Source of the DNA: JAFGSZ01 sp964492185
GTDB lineage: Bacteria; Bacteroidota; Bacteroidia; Bacteroidales; UBA10428
Length of the DNA: 32,169 nucleotides
Assembly (NCBI GenBank): GCA_964492185.1
Contig: CAZBJH010000023.1
Span: 1-32,169, forward strand
Direction: 5' to 3'
Shown: positions 1 to 8,861 of the stretch, one piece after another
How positions within the stretch are numbered: the stretch's first letter is position 1
Layout: each line of letters opens with the position of its first letter
The notes under the pieces: model-generated
Database searches by the model: none
What the model was told of the DNA's origin: nothing
What the model saw: the letters and a program-made list of their open reading frames with translations, nothing else
Program-made: the position numbers and the translations under genes

Positions 1-30
1 CTGACAAGTGCCCGACTTTTTTATGCTATT

Positions 31-51
31 AAGGAATACTGTTTATTCCTT
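31..51. other. Small hairpin at window start
   Basis: An 8-bp perfect stem (AAGGAATA at 31-38, TATTCCTT at 44-51) closes a 5-base loop. No T-run follows it directly on either strand, so it is not a convincing intrinsic terminator. Its parent gene, if any, lies outside the window. Confidence 0.4.
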
Positions 52-83
52 GAGGTATTTACACGTTGCCGGTTTATTATTTA

Positions 84-224
84 GAGTTTGTCTATAAAGT
101 CCTAGTGTTTGTTCAGAATGTTCGAGATCAAGGCGCGTGAACATTTTAAACCGGAGAATACTAAAGTATTTGAGGATTTAAAATGTGAGCAGCAACGCGG
201 ATATCGGACATTATGGACAGACAC
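84..224 (-). mobile_element. 141-bp MITE-like element A, copy 1
   Basis: This is one of six copies of a short non-coding repeat. Its ends are GAGTTTGTCTATAAAGTCC on the left and, read inward from the right, GTGTCTGTCCATAATGTCC, which form imperfect terminal inverted repeats. It is flanked by perfect 6-bp direct repeats TATTTA (78-83 and 225-230), as expected for a target-site duplication. The centre is a degenerate palindrome around TTTAAA arms and a TACT/AGTA stem. The longest open stretch is far too short for a transposase, so if mobile it would need one supplied elsewhere. Minus strand is assigned by comparison with the copy at 16461-16601. Confidence 0.8.
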
Positions 225-230
225 TATTTA

Positions 231-463
231 GAGTCTGCTGAAAAAGTCTTTAGTGCATCAGATACAAGGCGGCAAAGCGAAGCTGTATAAGAATACCGCG
301 AGCTGCAGGCAACGCTGTAGATGATGTGCTACAGGCTAACGAAATATTATCCTTAATAAGTGCAAAAGATTTTATTAATATGAGTTAGAACACTTGCACC
401 TGACAAACAATTAGTTGCTGTATTATGCTGACTATTAATCTATTTCATGTTTTCAACAAGCCC
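231..463 (+). mobile_element. Element B, copy 1 (uninterrupted, 233 bp)
   Basis: A second repeat starts directly after the right TATTTA of element A copy 1. Its left end begins GAGTCTGCTGAAAAA. Its right end, read inward, begins GGGCTTGTTGAAAAC, giving imperfect inverted ends. The left flank is TATTTA (225-230, shared with element A) and the right flank is TGTTTA (464-469), a one-base variant. The same sequence recurs at 17722-18246, where it is split by an element A. This copy therefore shows the empty site around 351-357. It has no coding capacity. Confidence 0.75.
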
Positions 464-469
464 TGTTTA

Positions 470-887
470 ACTATTTGATTATTGGGGGGAAGCCCTGAAA
501 ATTATTATCTTCAAGGCGTCGATGGAGAAACAAGCCCATCGCTCATTAAAATGTTTAATACATCGTAGAAATAGTAAAAATTATGGAGAAACGCTGAAGG
601 CCGCCCTTTAGCGGTTAGAAGATTAATAATCAGATTATCAGTTCTTTATAAGAACAAAACAAAAAAGTTCTTTAATAAGGCTGAAAAATATTCAAAAGGG
701 ATATTCATCGGCAGGGGAAGGAATATTGAAATAATATGCGAATCTCGGCATGATTTGGGATGCTTATATATGCTTGATTTACATTCTGACCAATAGGTAT
801 TTTTGTAAGAACCGGAATGGGTACTTCCCAATGGAACCGGCAGCCGCTACAGGCTTGCTAAAAAGGGAAAACCCAACCAACCATCGT
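470..887. other. Intergenic stretch, no supported gene
   Basis: Nothing convincing is encoded here. The 10-mer ATGGAGAAAC occurs twice (521-530 and near 583-592), and a small CCGC/GCGG hairpin lies near 600-615. On the plus strand a broken reading frame between about 660 and 907 ends in a protein-like tail (EPEWVLPNGTGSRYRL) but contains stops at 794-796 and 806-808. It may be the remnant of a decayed gene; I cannot name a parent family. Confidence 0.4.
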
Positions 888-1874
888 TCAGGCATAGTAG
901 CGAATGATGATACCGCCAAATGCAGTAATGAAAAATAAAAGATTTATAATCAAAGTGTTATGGGTGTTAATAAAATAATGTGTAAATAAAAAACTAAGTG
1001 ATATGGCGGTGAAATATATGATCTCCAAACCGGCTGAAGGGACAAATATGTATATGAACAGAGAATTAATAAAAGAGTACAGGAAAAAAACGAAAAATTT
1101 TCGTGATTGAATTTTTTTAATGGCATATTTTTTTATCATGAAAAAGCTGGAAAGCATTAGGATGATGCCAAGAAAAACATAGAATGACAAAACATATTCA
1201 CTGACCCGAAAGGTAGCAGAAGGTTTGTATACCTGGGATGTAATGTCAGAAAATACCAGGGAGGGGTCTTTTCCTGAAATATAATACATTGAAACAAGAA
1301 AGATATAAGGTAGCAGGGCACCAAAAATGGTAAATACCCATTCTCTCCACACGAAAGGCCTGAACAATATTAATGAGATCCATAATAAGGGAAGGAAAAA
1401 AAAGGTATTAAAGTAGAATAAACTTCCGGTTGATAACAGGATGGCAGCATCAAAATAATGAAATGCCGGCTCGTCCTCCTCATAGGATGCAAAGATCCTG
1501 ATAATAGCAAAAACAAACAATAACAGTGAGATCAGAACAGGTGTGGGCCTTTGCAGGGGAAATAATGAGGAGACAATTACCAGAAAAAAGAGAGCAGGAA
1601 GTTGTGTGCGGGTATTAATAAAAAAGAACAGGATATTCAGTCTGATAAGTAAAAGAGAGAGGATAACAAGCAGCAGGAAAGAACAAATCTGATAAAATAT
1701 TTTATGAGAAAAAAGTTCGGGTTGCAAAACCCGGTAAAGAAACCCCGGGTAATAATCGAACTGAAAGGTAGTCCATGGTTTACCGGTAAAAGACGGAAAC
1801 CACATGACAAGTGCTAACAGCAGGATTATCAGGTAAACAAGTGAATCTCCGCGTTTGAAAAGTTTGATCAGCAT
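888..1874 (-). CDS. Polytopic membrane protein, DUF6427-like
   Basis: The 328-residue product is strongly hydrophobic, with roughly eight to nine predicted membrane segments starting near residue 12 and running to the C-terminus, joined by short basic loops. There is no signal peptide separate from the first segment and no catalytic motif that I recognise. The N-terminus (short basic stretch ending FKRGDS, then a long hydrophobic run) and the overall pattern resemble the Bacteroidota family DUF6427, whose function is unknown; the assignment is by general resemblance. It probably sits in the inner membrane. The ATG start at 1872-1874 is the only good candidate. Its nearest same-strand neighbour is trxA, more than 240 bp upstream, so it is probably transcribed separately. 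Confidence 0.6.
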   Translation of the reverse strand: MLIKLFKRGDSLVYLIILLLALVMWFPSFTGKPWTTFQFDYYPGFLYRVLQPELFSHKIFYQICSFLLLVILSLLLIRLNILFFFINTRTQLPALFFLVIVSSLFPLQRPTPVLISLLLFVFAIIRIFASYEEDEPAFHYFDAAILLSTGSLFYFNTFFFLPLLWISLILFRPFVWREWVFTIFGALLPYIFLVSMYYISGKDPSLVFSDITSQVYKPSATFRVSEYVLSFYVFLGIILMLSSFFMIKKYAIKKIQSRKFFVFFLYSFINSLFIYIFVPSAGLEIIYFTAISLSFLFTHYFINTHNTLIINLLFFITAFGGIIIRYYA

Positions 1875-2030
1875 GGCTTTTCACGATCACCGGAATTCCG
1901 GGATAACAAATACTTGAATAAATATTATAAAAATAAGGAAACGGTCCTTATCCAGGTTTTATTTTTTTCCGGTAAGCCCGGTAATCCGGCATTTCAATAT
2001 TTCATTATTTATATTGACTAATAATTTATT

Positions 2031-2093
2031 CTGTATTATTGGCTTCGCCGGGCTAAAGGTTCAAAAAATGAATGAGAATTATGTAGTGTGTTA
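2031..2093 (+). repeat. Degenerate intergenic repeat E, copy 1
   Basis: Two motifs sit side by side here: CTGTATTATTGGCTTCG...TAAAGGTTC and AAAAATGAATGAGAATTATG followed by TAGTGTGTT. The second recurs at 26991-27020, and the first recurs at 27198-27229 and 27779-27810. Copies differ at many positions and occur in a different order elsewhere. No ends or target duplications were recognised. Confidence 0.5.
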
Positions 2094-2116
2094 GCTTTAC
2101 GAGTATATAATACAGC

Positions 2117-2434
2117 TTATAAAAGTGCTTCCAGTTTTTTTACAATACTTGCTTTGGGAACGGCTCCTACCTGTTTATCGGCTATTTCACCGTTTTTAAA
2201 GAATAAAACCGTTGGGATGTTTCGTATCCCGTATTTGCCGGGTATATCCGGATTGCTGTCGACATCCAGTTTTCCGGCAACTATTTTATCTTTGTATTCC
2301 TCGGAGATCTCATTTATTATTGGACCTATAATCCGGCACGGCCCGCACCATTCGGCCCAAAGATCAATTATTACAGGCTTGTCCGATTGCAATACCATTT
2401 CATCAAAATTGCCGTCTGTAATTTCTACTGTCAT
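2117..2434 (-). CDS. trxA: Thioredoxin
   Basis: A cytoplasmic thioredoxin of 105 residues, the usual length of the family, which reduces protein disulfides with electrons from thioredoxin reductase. The redox-active motif W29-C30-G31-P32-C33 is intact. The cis-proline loop (RNIPTVLFF) follows near residue 73, and a glycine near residue 90 precedes the last helix. No signal peptide is present, unlike the second thioredoxin-fold protein at 13698-14240. The ATG at 2434 is preceded by an AT-rich leader with no clear Shine-Dalgarno sequence, as is common in Bacteroidota. It lies 264 bp downstream of dnaE on the same strand, with its own possible promoter, so it is probably not strictly cotranscribed. 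Confidence 0.93.
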   Translation of the reverse strand: MTVEITDGNFDEMVLQSDKPVIIDLWAEWCGPCRIIGPIINEISEEYKDKIVAGKLDVDSNPDIPGKYGIRNIPTVLFFKNGEIADKQVGAVPKASIVKKLEALL

Positions 2435-2487
2435 ATTATCGTACTTTAAATGAATAATTCAGATTAATTTTGGTTTTAAAAGATCAA

Positions 2488-2514
2488 CAAAAATAACAAA
2501 TTAAATTAATAAAA
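2488..2514 (-). promoter_or_regulatory. Possible Bacteroidota-type promoter for trxA
   Basis: On the minus strand TATTTTTG (2488-2495) matches the Bacteroidota -7 consensus TAnnTTTG, about 50 bp upstream of the trxA ATG. The -33 element is weak: only a TTTT, with short spacing. This is a motif match by eye. Confidence 0.3.
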
Positions 2515-2698
2515 GTTTCAGGTCTGAAGACCGGCGATAGCAAACTTATGTTCCGGGTAAAGAAATTTTTCAGGATCATCTCAGCTTCTCAATTCTTTAA
2601 CCTGCCCATGCCTGATGACTTTGGGTCAGGAACAGGCAATAATAAATATTATATTCTTCAGCCGGTCAACTTCCCGGGCACTGAACTTCTTATTACAA

Positions 2699-5600
2699 TC
2701 AATTTACTTTAAATTCAAGTTCCGGTGTGTTTTCAAGAAAATGAATGAGCCGGTCAGAAAGATTAACTCTGTGATTGCGTGAAAACATCTTAATACCAAG
2801 TCCTTCCGGTTCATCAACAATATAGAATTTCAGATCAGTCTTCCCCCCGTTTTCGGGAAGAACCTGCTGAAGGTTTTGGATCAGTTCATCTGTAAGGTTA
2901 TCCAGCGACATCCTGATGCTCAGGCTCCTGATCATCTCTTCTTTTACATTTGCCAGCATTGTAATGCTTTTTAGCTTGAATTCCAGCTCGGTACTGTCTT
3001 TTGGCCATGTGCGTTCCTGAACCGTGCCTTTTAAAAATAATGAATACCCGGGAAACATGAAATTACGGTAAGTTTCATAATCCTTTCCGAATAAATTTAT
3101 TCTGTATGAATCCGTATAATCTTCCAGTACCATTATACCGTAAGGGTTTCCTTTTTTTGATATGGAATGATCAGCCCGGATAACTATACCAGCCAGTATA
3201 ACATCTTTACCTTTCAGAGAAGACAGGTTTTTTAACTCTGAAAGTGTGGTATTGCAAAAAGAATTTATCTCAAGTTTGAAATTATCAAGGGGATGAGCCG
3301 AGAGGTAAATCCCGATCACTTCTTTCTCCTTATTGAGTTTGGCCAGATGGGGCCATTCCTCTTTATCGGCCGGAACGGGTCTGGCAATCTCAATGTCAAC
3401 GATATCCCCGAATAGGGTAGGGGCAGCATTACATTCACCCTGCATTTTACTACCATATTTTATCAGTTTTTCAAGAAAGCTTTCCTCTTTGTCATTATCT
3501 TCAAAATACTGATGGCGTTTAATATCCGGGAAACTATCGAAGCCGCCGGCCATGATCAATGCTTCTGTACATCTTTTATTTACCGTCGCAAGGTTGACTC
3601 TTTCAACGAAATTATATATATCGGTAAAATGACCGTTTTTATTCCTTTCTTCAATGATATGTTCCACGGCTGACTCACCAACACCTTTAATCGCAGCAAG
3701 GCCAAACCTTATATTTCCTTCCTTATTTACCGTAAAGCGGGAAAAGCTCTCGTTTATATCCGGCACCAGCACTTTTGCCCCCATTCGCCGGCATTCATCC
3801 ATAAAGAAAGAGATCTTTTTGATGTCATTGAGGTTCCTGCTGAGGACGGCTGCCATGAATTCAGCCGGGTAATGTGCTTTTAAATAAGCTGTTTGATAAG
3901 AAACGTATGCATAGCATGTGGAATGTGATTTGTTGAACGCGTACTGGGCAAATGCTTCCCAGTCGGACCAGATCTTAAGGGCGATGTTTTCATTGTAGCC
4001 ATTAGCCCGGCAACCTTCAATGAACTTCTCCTTCAGGTTATCCATCATCGACCTTATCTTTTTCCCCATGGCTTTTCTCAATGAGTCGGCCATCCCTTTG
4101 GTAAATCCTGCAAGCTTTTGCGAAAGAAGCATGACCTGTTCCTGGTACACCGTGATCCCGTAAGTGTCTTTCAGGTATTCCTCCATTTCGGGAAGGTCGT
4201 ATACTATTTTTTCTTTCCCGTGTTTACGGGCGATATATTGTGGGATATATTCCATGGGACCCGGACGGTAAAGTGCATTCATGGCGATAAGGTCTGCAAA
4301 ACGGTTGGGTTTCAGGGTGCGCAGGTGTTTTTTCATTCCGTCAGATTCAAACTGGAACAAGCCGGTTGTTTCTCCCTTACTGTAAAGTTCGAAAGTAAGC
4401 GGGTCATCAAGGGGAATATCATTAATATCGATATCAATACCTTTGGAGATCTTTATATTATCAACCGCGTCTTTGATAATGGAAAGTGTTTTCAGACCCA
4501 GGAAATCCATCTTGAGCATGCCAACAGATTCAATATGCTTGCCGTCGTACTGGGTAACAAAGAGATCAGCATCTTTATTTGTAGATATAGGAATGTATTT
4601 TTCAAGATCATCGCGGCCAATGATGATACCGCAGGCGTGTACACCTGTTTGCCTGACTGATCCTTCAAGTACTTCGGCATATTTAAGAGTAGAAGAGATC
4701 AATTCATTGGATGAATGTCTTTCTTTTTCCAGTTCGGGAACCTCTCGGTATGCTTTCACGAATGTCGTCCCGGGCCGTTCGGGAATAAGCTTGGCCAGGC
4801 GGTCAGCCTCGGCAAGTTCAAGTTTTTGAACTCGTGCCACATCACGTATTGCCATTTTTGGGGCCATGGTGCCAAACGTAATAATATGTGCCACCCGGTT
4901 TTTACCATACTTATTTACGACCCACTGCAGCACTTTTTCCCGCCCGTCCTCGTCAAAATCAATATCAATATCAGGCATTGAGATTCTGTCGGGGTTTAAA
5001 AAACGTTCAAACAGTAAGTCATATTTTATAGGGTCGATGTCTGTAATTTTGAGGCAGTATGCTACAGCCGAGCCGGCCGCTGAACCCCTTCCCGGGCCCA
5101 CGGACACACCGAGTTCACGTGCAGCTTTGATAAAGTCCCAAACTATGAGGAAATACCCGGGGAAGCCCATCTTTTTAATGGTTTCCAGCTCAAAATCAAT
5201 ACGGTTTTTTATTTCATCCGTCAGCCCGGAATAACGTTCTTCAGCGCCTTCATATGTTATGTGCCGCAGGTAATCATCTTCAGTTTCAAACTGATCAGGG
5301 ATAGGAAAGTCAGGCATTACAGGATCTGAATCAAGTTCGTACAATTCTACCTTGTCAGCGATTTCCCTGGTGTTTTCAAGTGCTTCAGGAATCGCGGCAA
5401 ACAATTCCCGCATCTCGTATTTTGTTTTAAACCATTCCTGTTGCGTGTAGCGCATTCTTGAAGGATCATCAACATCTTTTCCCGTACTGATGCATAAGAG
5501 CCTGTCGTGAGCGGCAGCATCTTCACGGTTTATAAAATGAACATCGTTGGTTGCGATGAGTTTGGTCGCGGTTTCTTTTGCCAGCCCGATCAGTTGTTTA

Positions 5601-6928
5601 TTCACAAACACCTGGTCTTCAAATACATTTCTGGTTTTGGGGTCATCAGATGGGTGTTGTTGCAGTTCCAGGTAAAAATCATCCTTAAAGACACTTTTAT
5701 ATTCTTCTATGGCCTTTCGGGTATTTTCTTTGTTTTCGTGGCGGATGATGTAAGGGATCTCACCATTTAAACAAGCGGAAGTAGCGATCAGGCCCTCGTT
5801 ATATTTTTTAAGGAGTTCCTTGTCGATCCTCGGTTTATAATAAAAACCTTCGGTCCATCCGTATGAAACCAGCCTGATCAGGTTCCGGTAACCGGTTATA
5901 TTTTTGGCAAGCAATACAAGATGAAATCCACCGCCATCGGTTTTTTCCGATTTATCAAACCTTGACCGGCGTGCAATATATACCTCGCAACCCAGTATGG
6001 GCTTTATGCCGGATTTTTTACAGGTATTATGAAATTCCTTTACACCAAACATATTTCCGTGATCGGTTATTGCCATGGCATCCATTCCATCATCTTTGGC
6101 TTTCCGGACCAGACCCGGGATATCCGCTGCACCATCGAGTATGGAATACTGTGTGTGTACATGCAGATGTGTGAAAGGAATGTTACCGGTATCATCGGCA
6201 TTGCCTGTAAGATCATCTGTAACAGGCTTTATGTCAATTTCATTCTGAGGATCCTTGTTTGAAATTATCTCAACAGCAACAGGAGGTATGATCGTAGGAT
6301 TTAATTTAATAAATTCGGTGTAACTTTGTTCAGTCGTGCCAAGTTTTTTCGGCGATATTACTCCAAGCCGGTAAAGCTCCAGGAAGCATCGCGCTGTGGC
6401 AGCTACATCAGCTGAGGCATTGTGTGCTTCAGCAAATTGTTCACTGAATAGTTTTGTATGAAGTTCGGCCAGATTGGGCCATTTGTATTTTCCGTTTCGC
6501 CCGCCCGGTAAGGCACAGAAATCAGTACTGGTTATTTTGGTACAAATAATGTTTTTCTTAAGAAATGCTGCTTCCAAATCGTTTCTCAGATACTCGGCGC
6601 CAAGTATTTTGGTGTCGAATTCGACATTATGCCCGATAATTACTTTTGATCTTTCTGCCGAAACGGAGAATTCATTCAAAACTTCAATAATATTTTCTCC
6701 TTCCTGCAAAGCTTTATCAGTGGATATCCCATGTATCTTTTCGGCTGAATAAGGGATAGTATATCCTTCCGGTTTGATGATACGGTTTTTTGCTTCAACC
6801 AGTTTTCCTGTTTCGTCATGGACTTCCCATGCAAGTTGCACCATTCGGGGCCAGTTAGCAAGATCAGTCAGCGCGGCATTAAGATTACCGGGTAGGCCCG
6901 TGGTTTCAGTATCAAATATTAGGAACAT
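2699..6928 (-). CDS. dnaE: DNA polymerase III alpha subunit with fused exonuclease
   Basis: The replicative polymerase catalytic subunit, 1409 residues, longer than E. coli DnaE (1160) because of an N-terminal proofreading domain. Residues 1-190 form a DEDDh exonuclease: D6/E8 in FDTETTG, D105 in HNVEFD, and H169 with D174 in HNASAD. A linker follows. The PHP domain starts near residue 252 (HLHVH) and contains ITDHGNMFG. The polymerase core has the catalytic aspartates in MPDIDIDFDEDG near residue 650 and the FNKSHS finger motif. A tandem helix-hairpin-helix region (AAIKGVGE) and an OB fold near 1210-1290 complete the protein. This exo-PHP-pol arrangement is established for many Bacteroidota DnaE proteins. 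The ATG at 6928 begins directly with the exonuclease, which supports it. A transposon-like repeat ends only 13 bp upstream of this start, so the promoter must lie within or beyond that repeat. Confidence 0.96.
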   Translation of the reverse strand: MFLIFDTETTGLPGNLNAALTDLANWPRMVQLAWEVHDETGKLVEAKNRIIKPEGYTIPYSAEKIHGISTDKALQEGENIIEVLNEFSVSAERSKVIIGHNVEFDTKILGAEYLRNDLEAAFLKKNIICTKITSTDFCALPGGRNGKYKWPNLAELHTKLFSEQFAEAHNASADVAATARCFLELYRLGVISPKKLGTTEQSYTEFIKLNPTIIPPVAVEIISNKDPQNEIDIKPVTDDLTGNADDTGNIPFTHLHVHTQYSILDGAADIPGLVRKAKDDGMDAMAITDHGNMFGVKEFHNTCKKSGIKPILGCEVYIARRSRFDKSEKTDGGGFHLVLLAKNITGYRNLIRLVSYGWTEGFYYKPRIDKELLKKYNEGLIATSACLNGEIPYIIRHENKENTRKAIEEYKSVFKDDFYLELQQHPSDDPKTRNVFEDQVFVNKQLIGLAKETATKLIATNDVHFINREDAAAHDRLLCISTGKDVDDPSRMRYTQQEWFKTKYEMRELFAAIPEALENTREIADKVELYELDSDPVMPDFPIPDQFETEDDYLRHITYEGAEERYSGLTDEIKNRIDFELETIKKMGFPGYFLIVWDFIKAARELGVSVGPGRGSAAGSAVAYCLKITDIDPIKYDLLFERFLNPDRISMPDIDIDFDEDGREKVLQWVVNKYGKNRVAHIITFGTMAPKMAIRDVARVQKLELAEADRLAKLIPERPGTTFVKAYREVPELEKERHSSNELISSTLKYAEVLEGSVRQTGVHACGIIIGRDDLEKYIPISTNKDADLFVTQYDGKHIESVGMLKMDFLGLKTLSIIKDAVDNIKISKGIDIDINDIPLDDPLTFELYSKGETTGLFQFESDGMKKHLRTLKPNRFADLIAMNALYRPGPMEYIPQYIARKHGKEKIVYDLPEMEEYLKDTYGITVYQEQVMLLSQKLAGFTKGMADSLRKAMGKKIRSMMDNLKEKFIEGCRANGYNENIALKIWSDWEAFAQYAFNKSHSTCYAYVSYQTAYLKAHYPAEFMAAVLSRNLNDIKKISFFMDECRRMGAKVLVPDINESFSRFTVNKEGNIRFGLAAIKGVGESAVEHIIEERNKNGHFTDIYNFVERVNLATVNKRCTEALIMAGGFDSFPDIKRHQYFEDNDKEESFLEKLIKYGSKMQGECNAAPTLFGDIVDIEIARPVPADKEEWPHLAKLNKEKEVIGIYLSAHPLDNFKLEINSFCNTTLSELKNLSSLKGKDVILAGIVIRADHSISKKGNPYGIMVLEDYTDSYRINLFGKDYETYRNFMFPGYSLFLKGTVQERTWPKDSTELEFKLKSITMLANVKEEMIRSLSIRMSLDNLTDELIQNLQQVLPENGGKTDLKFYIVDEPEGLGIKMFSRNHRVNLSDRLIHFLENTPELEFKVN

Positions 6929-6947
6929 TGATCAATCGGTTTATTTA

Positions 6948-7088
6948 GTGTTTGTCTATAATGTCCGATATCTTCGTTGCTGCCAAAATTTTAAATCCTC
7001 GAATACCATAGTATACTGCGGTTTAAAATTTTTGCACGCCTTGATCTCGAACATTCTGAACAAACACCGCGAGTTTATTGACAGATTC
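6948..7088 (+). mobile_element. 141-bp MITE-like element A, copy 2
   Basis: A full-length 141-bp copy starting GTGTTTGTCTATAATGTCC and ending GACAGATTC, bounded by perfect TATTTA repeats at 6942-6947 and 7089-7094. The left duplication ends 13 bp before the dnaE start codon on the opposite strand, so the element occupies the expected dnaE promoter region. The right TATTTA is shared with the next element (7095-7257), making a tandem arrangement. Confidence 0.8.
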
Positions 7089-7094
7089 TATTTA

Positions 7095-7257
7095 GTTTCT
7101 GTCCATAAAGTCCCATTTGCCGCGTTACGCTTGTCCGTAAATTGCTCATTTACGACAAGTAAACTCCGCGTTTTCGGACCGCGCGAGCCTTGCAAATGAA
7201 ACTTTATGAACAGACACATGGCCAGTTAAACATTTTGACTACTTTATAGACGGACTC
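7095..7257. mobile_element. Element C, hairpin-rich, tandem with element A
   Basis: This 163-bp segment lies between TATTTA at 7089-7094 and TATTTA at 7258-7263. It begins GTTTCTGTCCATAAAGTCCC and ends GACGGACTC, so its ends resemble those of element A. Bases 7095-7217 fold on themselves: CATAAAGT and ATTTGC pair with GCAAAT and ACTTTATG, around an inner CTTGTCCGTAAAT/ATTTACGACAAG stem. The last 40 bp (7218-7257) match, in reverse, the left end of the element at 19359-19439, including GGCCA and CAAAATGTTTAA. It appears to be a composite. Confidence 0.6.
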
Positions 7258-7429
7258 TATTTAGATTAATAAAGGGTAAAACGATCACCATGATTTGAAA
7301 GTAAAATTACTTCAAAACATTACAAATAAACAGGGGTGTTGATAAAAATGGAAAAGTTTTGCAGTCTGGTATTTGAAAAGGGCTTAAAGCAAAGCACATC
7401 TATGGATCCGGGATCCTGGTTTTTAAAAA

Positions 7430-8836
7430 TTATTTCTTAATGAAGGGCAGGGTATGGAATTCATTGCCGGTTCTGAATTTCAGAATATAAAAACCGCTAT
7501 TAATACCCCTGAGCTCTATTGACTGCCCGGGATAATATTGTGGTTTAGTAAAGATGATTTGTCCGGTAATTGAAAAAATACCAAGATCATATACCGGCCC
7601 GGTATTCTCAGGCAGGCTGATGTATAAATAATCCGCCACAGGATTTGGGAAAATAAAGGGTTTCTTATTATCCGGTGAAGGGGTAATTGATGTAGAATTA
7701 AAAGGTTCAAATAATCTGCTCAGCCGGTAAACATTTTTCCATGATTCTCCGGATGTGTTGTAACGGGTTTCTGTTATTTCAAAAAGGAAATTATCCTCAT
7801 ATATATATGTCACTTTTTCAGATAAGCTTAATTCATCGAGAACAAAATCCAGGTAAAATTTATTTGATTGAACAAGGCCGGTTCTTTCATCATATATATG
7901 TTTTGTGCTATTGTCGGTATACCATGTCGAATCATTCGGATCCCAGTAATTAATTGTTTTTCCGGAAATATGATGTTGGTGGTCATATGCCCAGTAAACC
8001 TTTTCATAATTGCCCCAAAATTCCTGTTCCTGATCCCATATCCATGTTATTTTTAATTTGATATCATTCCGGTCGTTGAGACTATCAATAGTATAAGACT
8101 TGTTTTTCCACAAATTGTTTTCTGTATCCCGGGTATAATTTATTGTTGTTCTTATACCGAGAGAATCAACCTGTTTAATATTGATCCTGGTTGTATAAGT
8201 CCATTCGGCCGGATCAGTGTTCCAAACATATTTTACCTGCTCAACAGAGTCTTTATCTAAATAACTGGCAATTACCCTTCTATTGTTTACCCATTCCTTT
8301 TGTTCCACGCTCCATAGTTGTTTTATCGAGGAATCAAGTTCCATCAGGTTATTGTAATAATAGCGGGTCTGATATATATCAGTCCAGTTCGTGCTATCCC
8401 ACACGCGGAGATTTTCATCAGTGATCTGCCCCGAATCAGTAAAAACAAACATATATTTTTCAGCCGGCATAAAATTCATATTAGCACTGTCCCACTCACT
8501 TATATACAGATTGATGCTGCGGTCTGCTATATTTAATTCTTTCCTTATGCTTTTTGTGATGGCCCAGTTGTAATCTGTTCCTTCATAGCAGTATAAAGGT
8601 TGATCGCTAAAAGCTGAGAAAGAAAGGTCTTCGGGAATTATAGATACTAATTGTTCAGGAAGCAGATTACTGATATAATCGCGGGGAAGAAAAAGCTTCA
8701 ACTGTTCCGTGCTCATTAATGATCCCGGAGACGCTTTTTCTCCGGTAATTGTGTTTTGACCGGATATCTTTTCTGTAACTGAAAGAATTCCGAATAATAA
8801 GATAATATAATATGTTATCAGTCTTCTGTTTCTCAT
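7430..8836 (-). CDS. T9SS cargo protein of unknown function
   Basis: A 468-residue exported protein. The N-terminus has a basic start (MRNRR) and a hydrophobic stretch ending near SGQ, a plausible Sec signal peptide. The body is rich in Trp, Tyr and Asn, with repeated short blocks of the type W-x-N/D-x-x-Y; it matches no enzyme family that I recognise. The last 75 or so residues form a type A T9SS sorting domain: FPNPVADYLYI, a GQIIF turn and the GFYILKFRTG strand. This should direct it across the outer membrane, with anchoring or release at the surface. It is the distal gene of the sigma-factor operon, 25 bp after the beta-helix protein, so its expression probably depends on that system. Confidence 0.85.
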   Translation of the reverse strand: MRNRRLITYYIILLFGILSVTEKISGQNTITGEKASPGSLMSTEQLKLFLPRDYISNLLPEQLVSIIPEDLSFSAFSDQPLYCYEGTDYNWAITKSIRKELNIADRSINLYISEWDSANMNFMPAEKYMFVFTDSGQITDENLRVWDSTNWTDIYQTRYYYNNLMELDSSIKQLWSVEQKEWVNNRRVIASYLDKDSVEQVKYVWNTDPAEWTYTTRINIKQVDSLGIRTTINYTRDTENNLWKNKSYTIDSLNDRNDIKLKITWIWDQEQEFWGNYEKVYWAYDHQHHISGKTINYWDPNDSTWYTDNSTKHIYDERTGLVQSNKFYLDFVLDELSLSEKVTYIYEDNFLFEITETRYNTSGESWKNVYRLSRLFEPFNSTSITPSPDNKKPFIFPNPVADYLYISLPENTGPVYDLGIFSITGQIIFTKPQYYPGQSIELRGINSGFYILKFRTGNEFHTLPFIKK

Positions 8837-8861
8837 AGTTATTAATTATTGCGCCCCGGCG

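Noticed and set aside
78..230. TATTTA as part of the inverted ends of element A
   Set aside because: The flanks are direct, not inverted, at every complete copy (TATTTA both sides or TAAATA both sides), so they are target duplications.
750..938. Short open frames on both strands near 646-938
   Set aside because: Neither has a family resemblance, and both overlap the end of the membrane protein gene or each other.
4118..5234. Several long plus-strand frames within dnaE
   Set aside because: They are shadows of the strongly supported dnaE reading frame on the minus strand.
6948..7088. A transposase or toxin gene inside the repeats
   Set aside because: No element contains an open frame longer than a few dozen codons.
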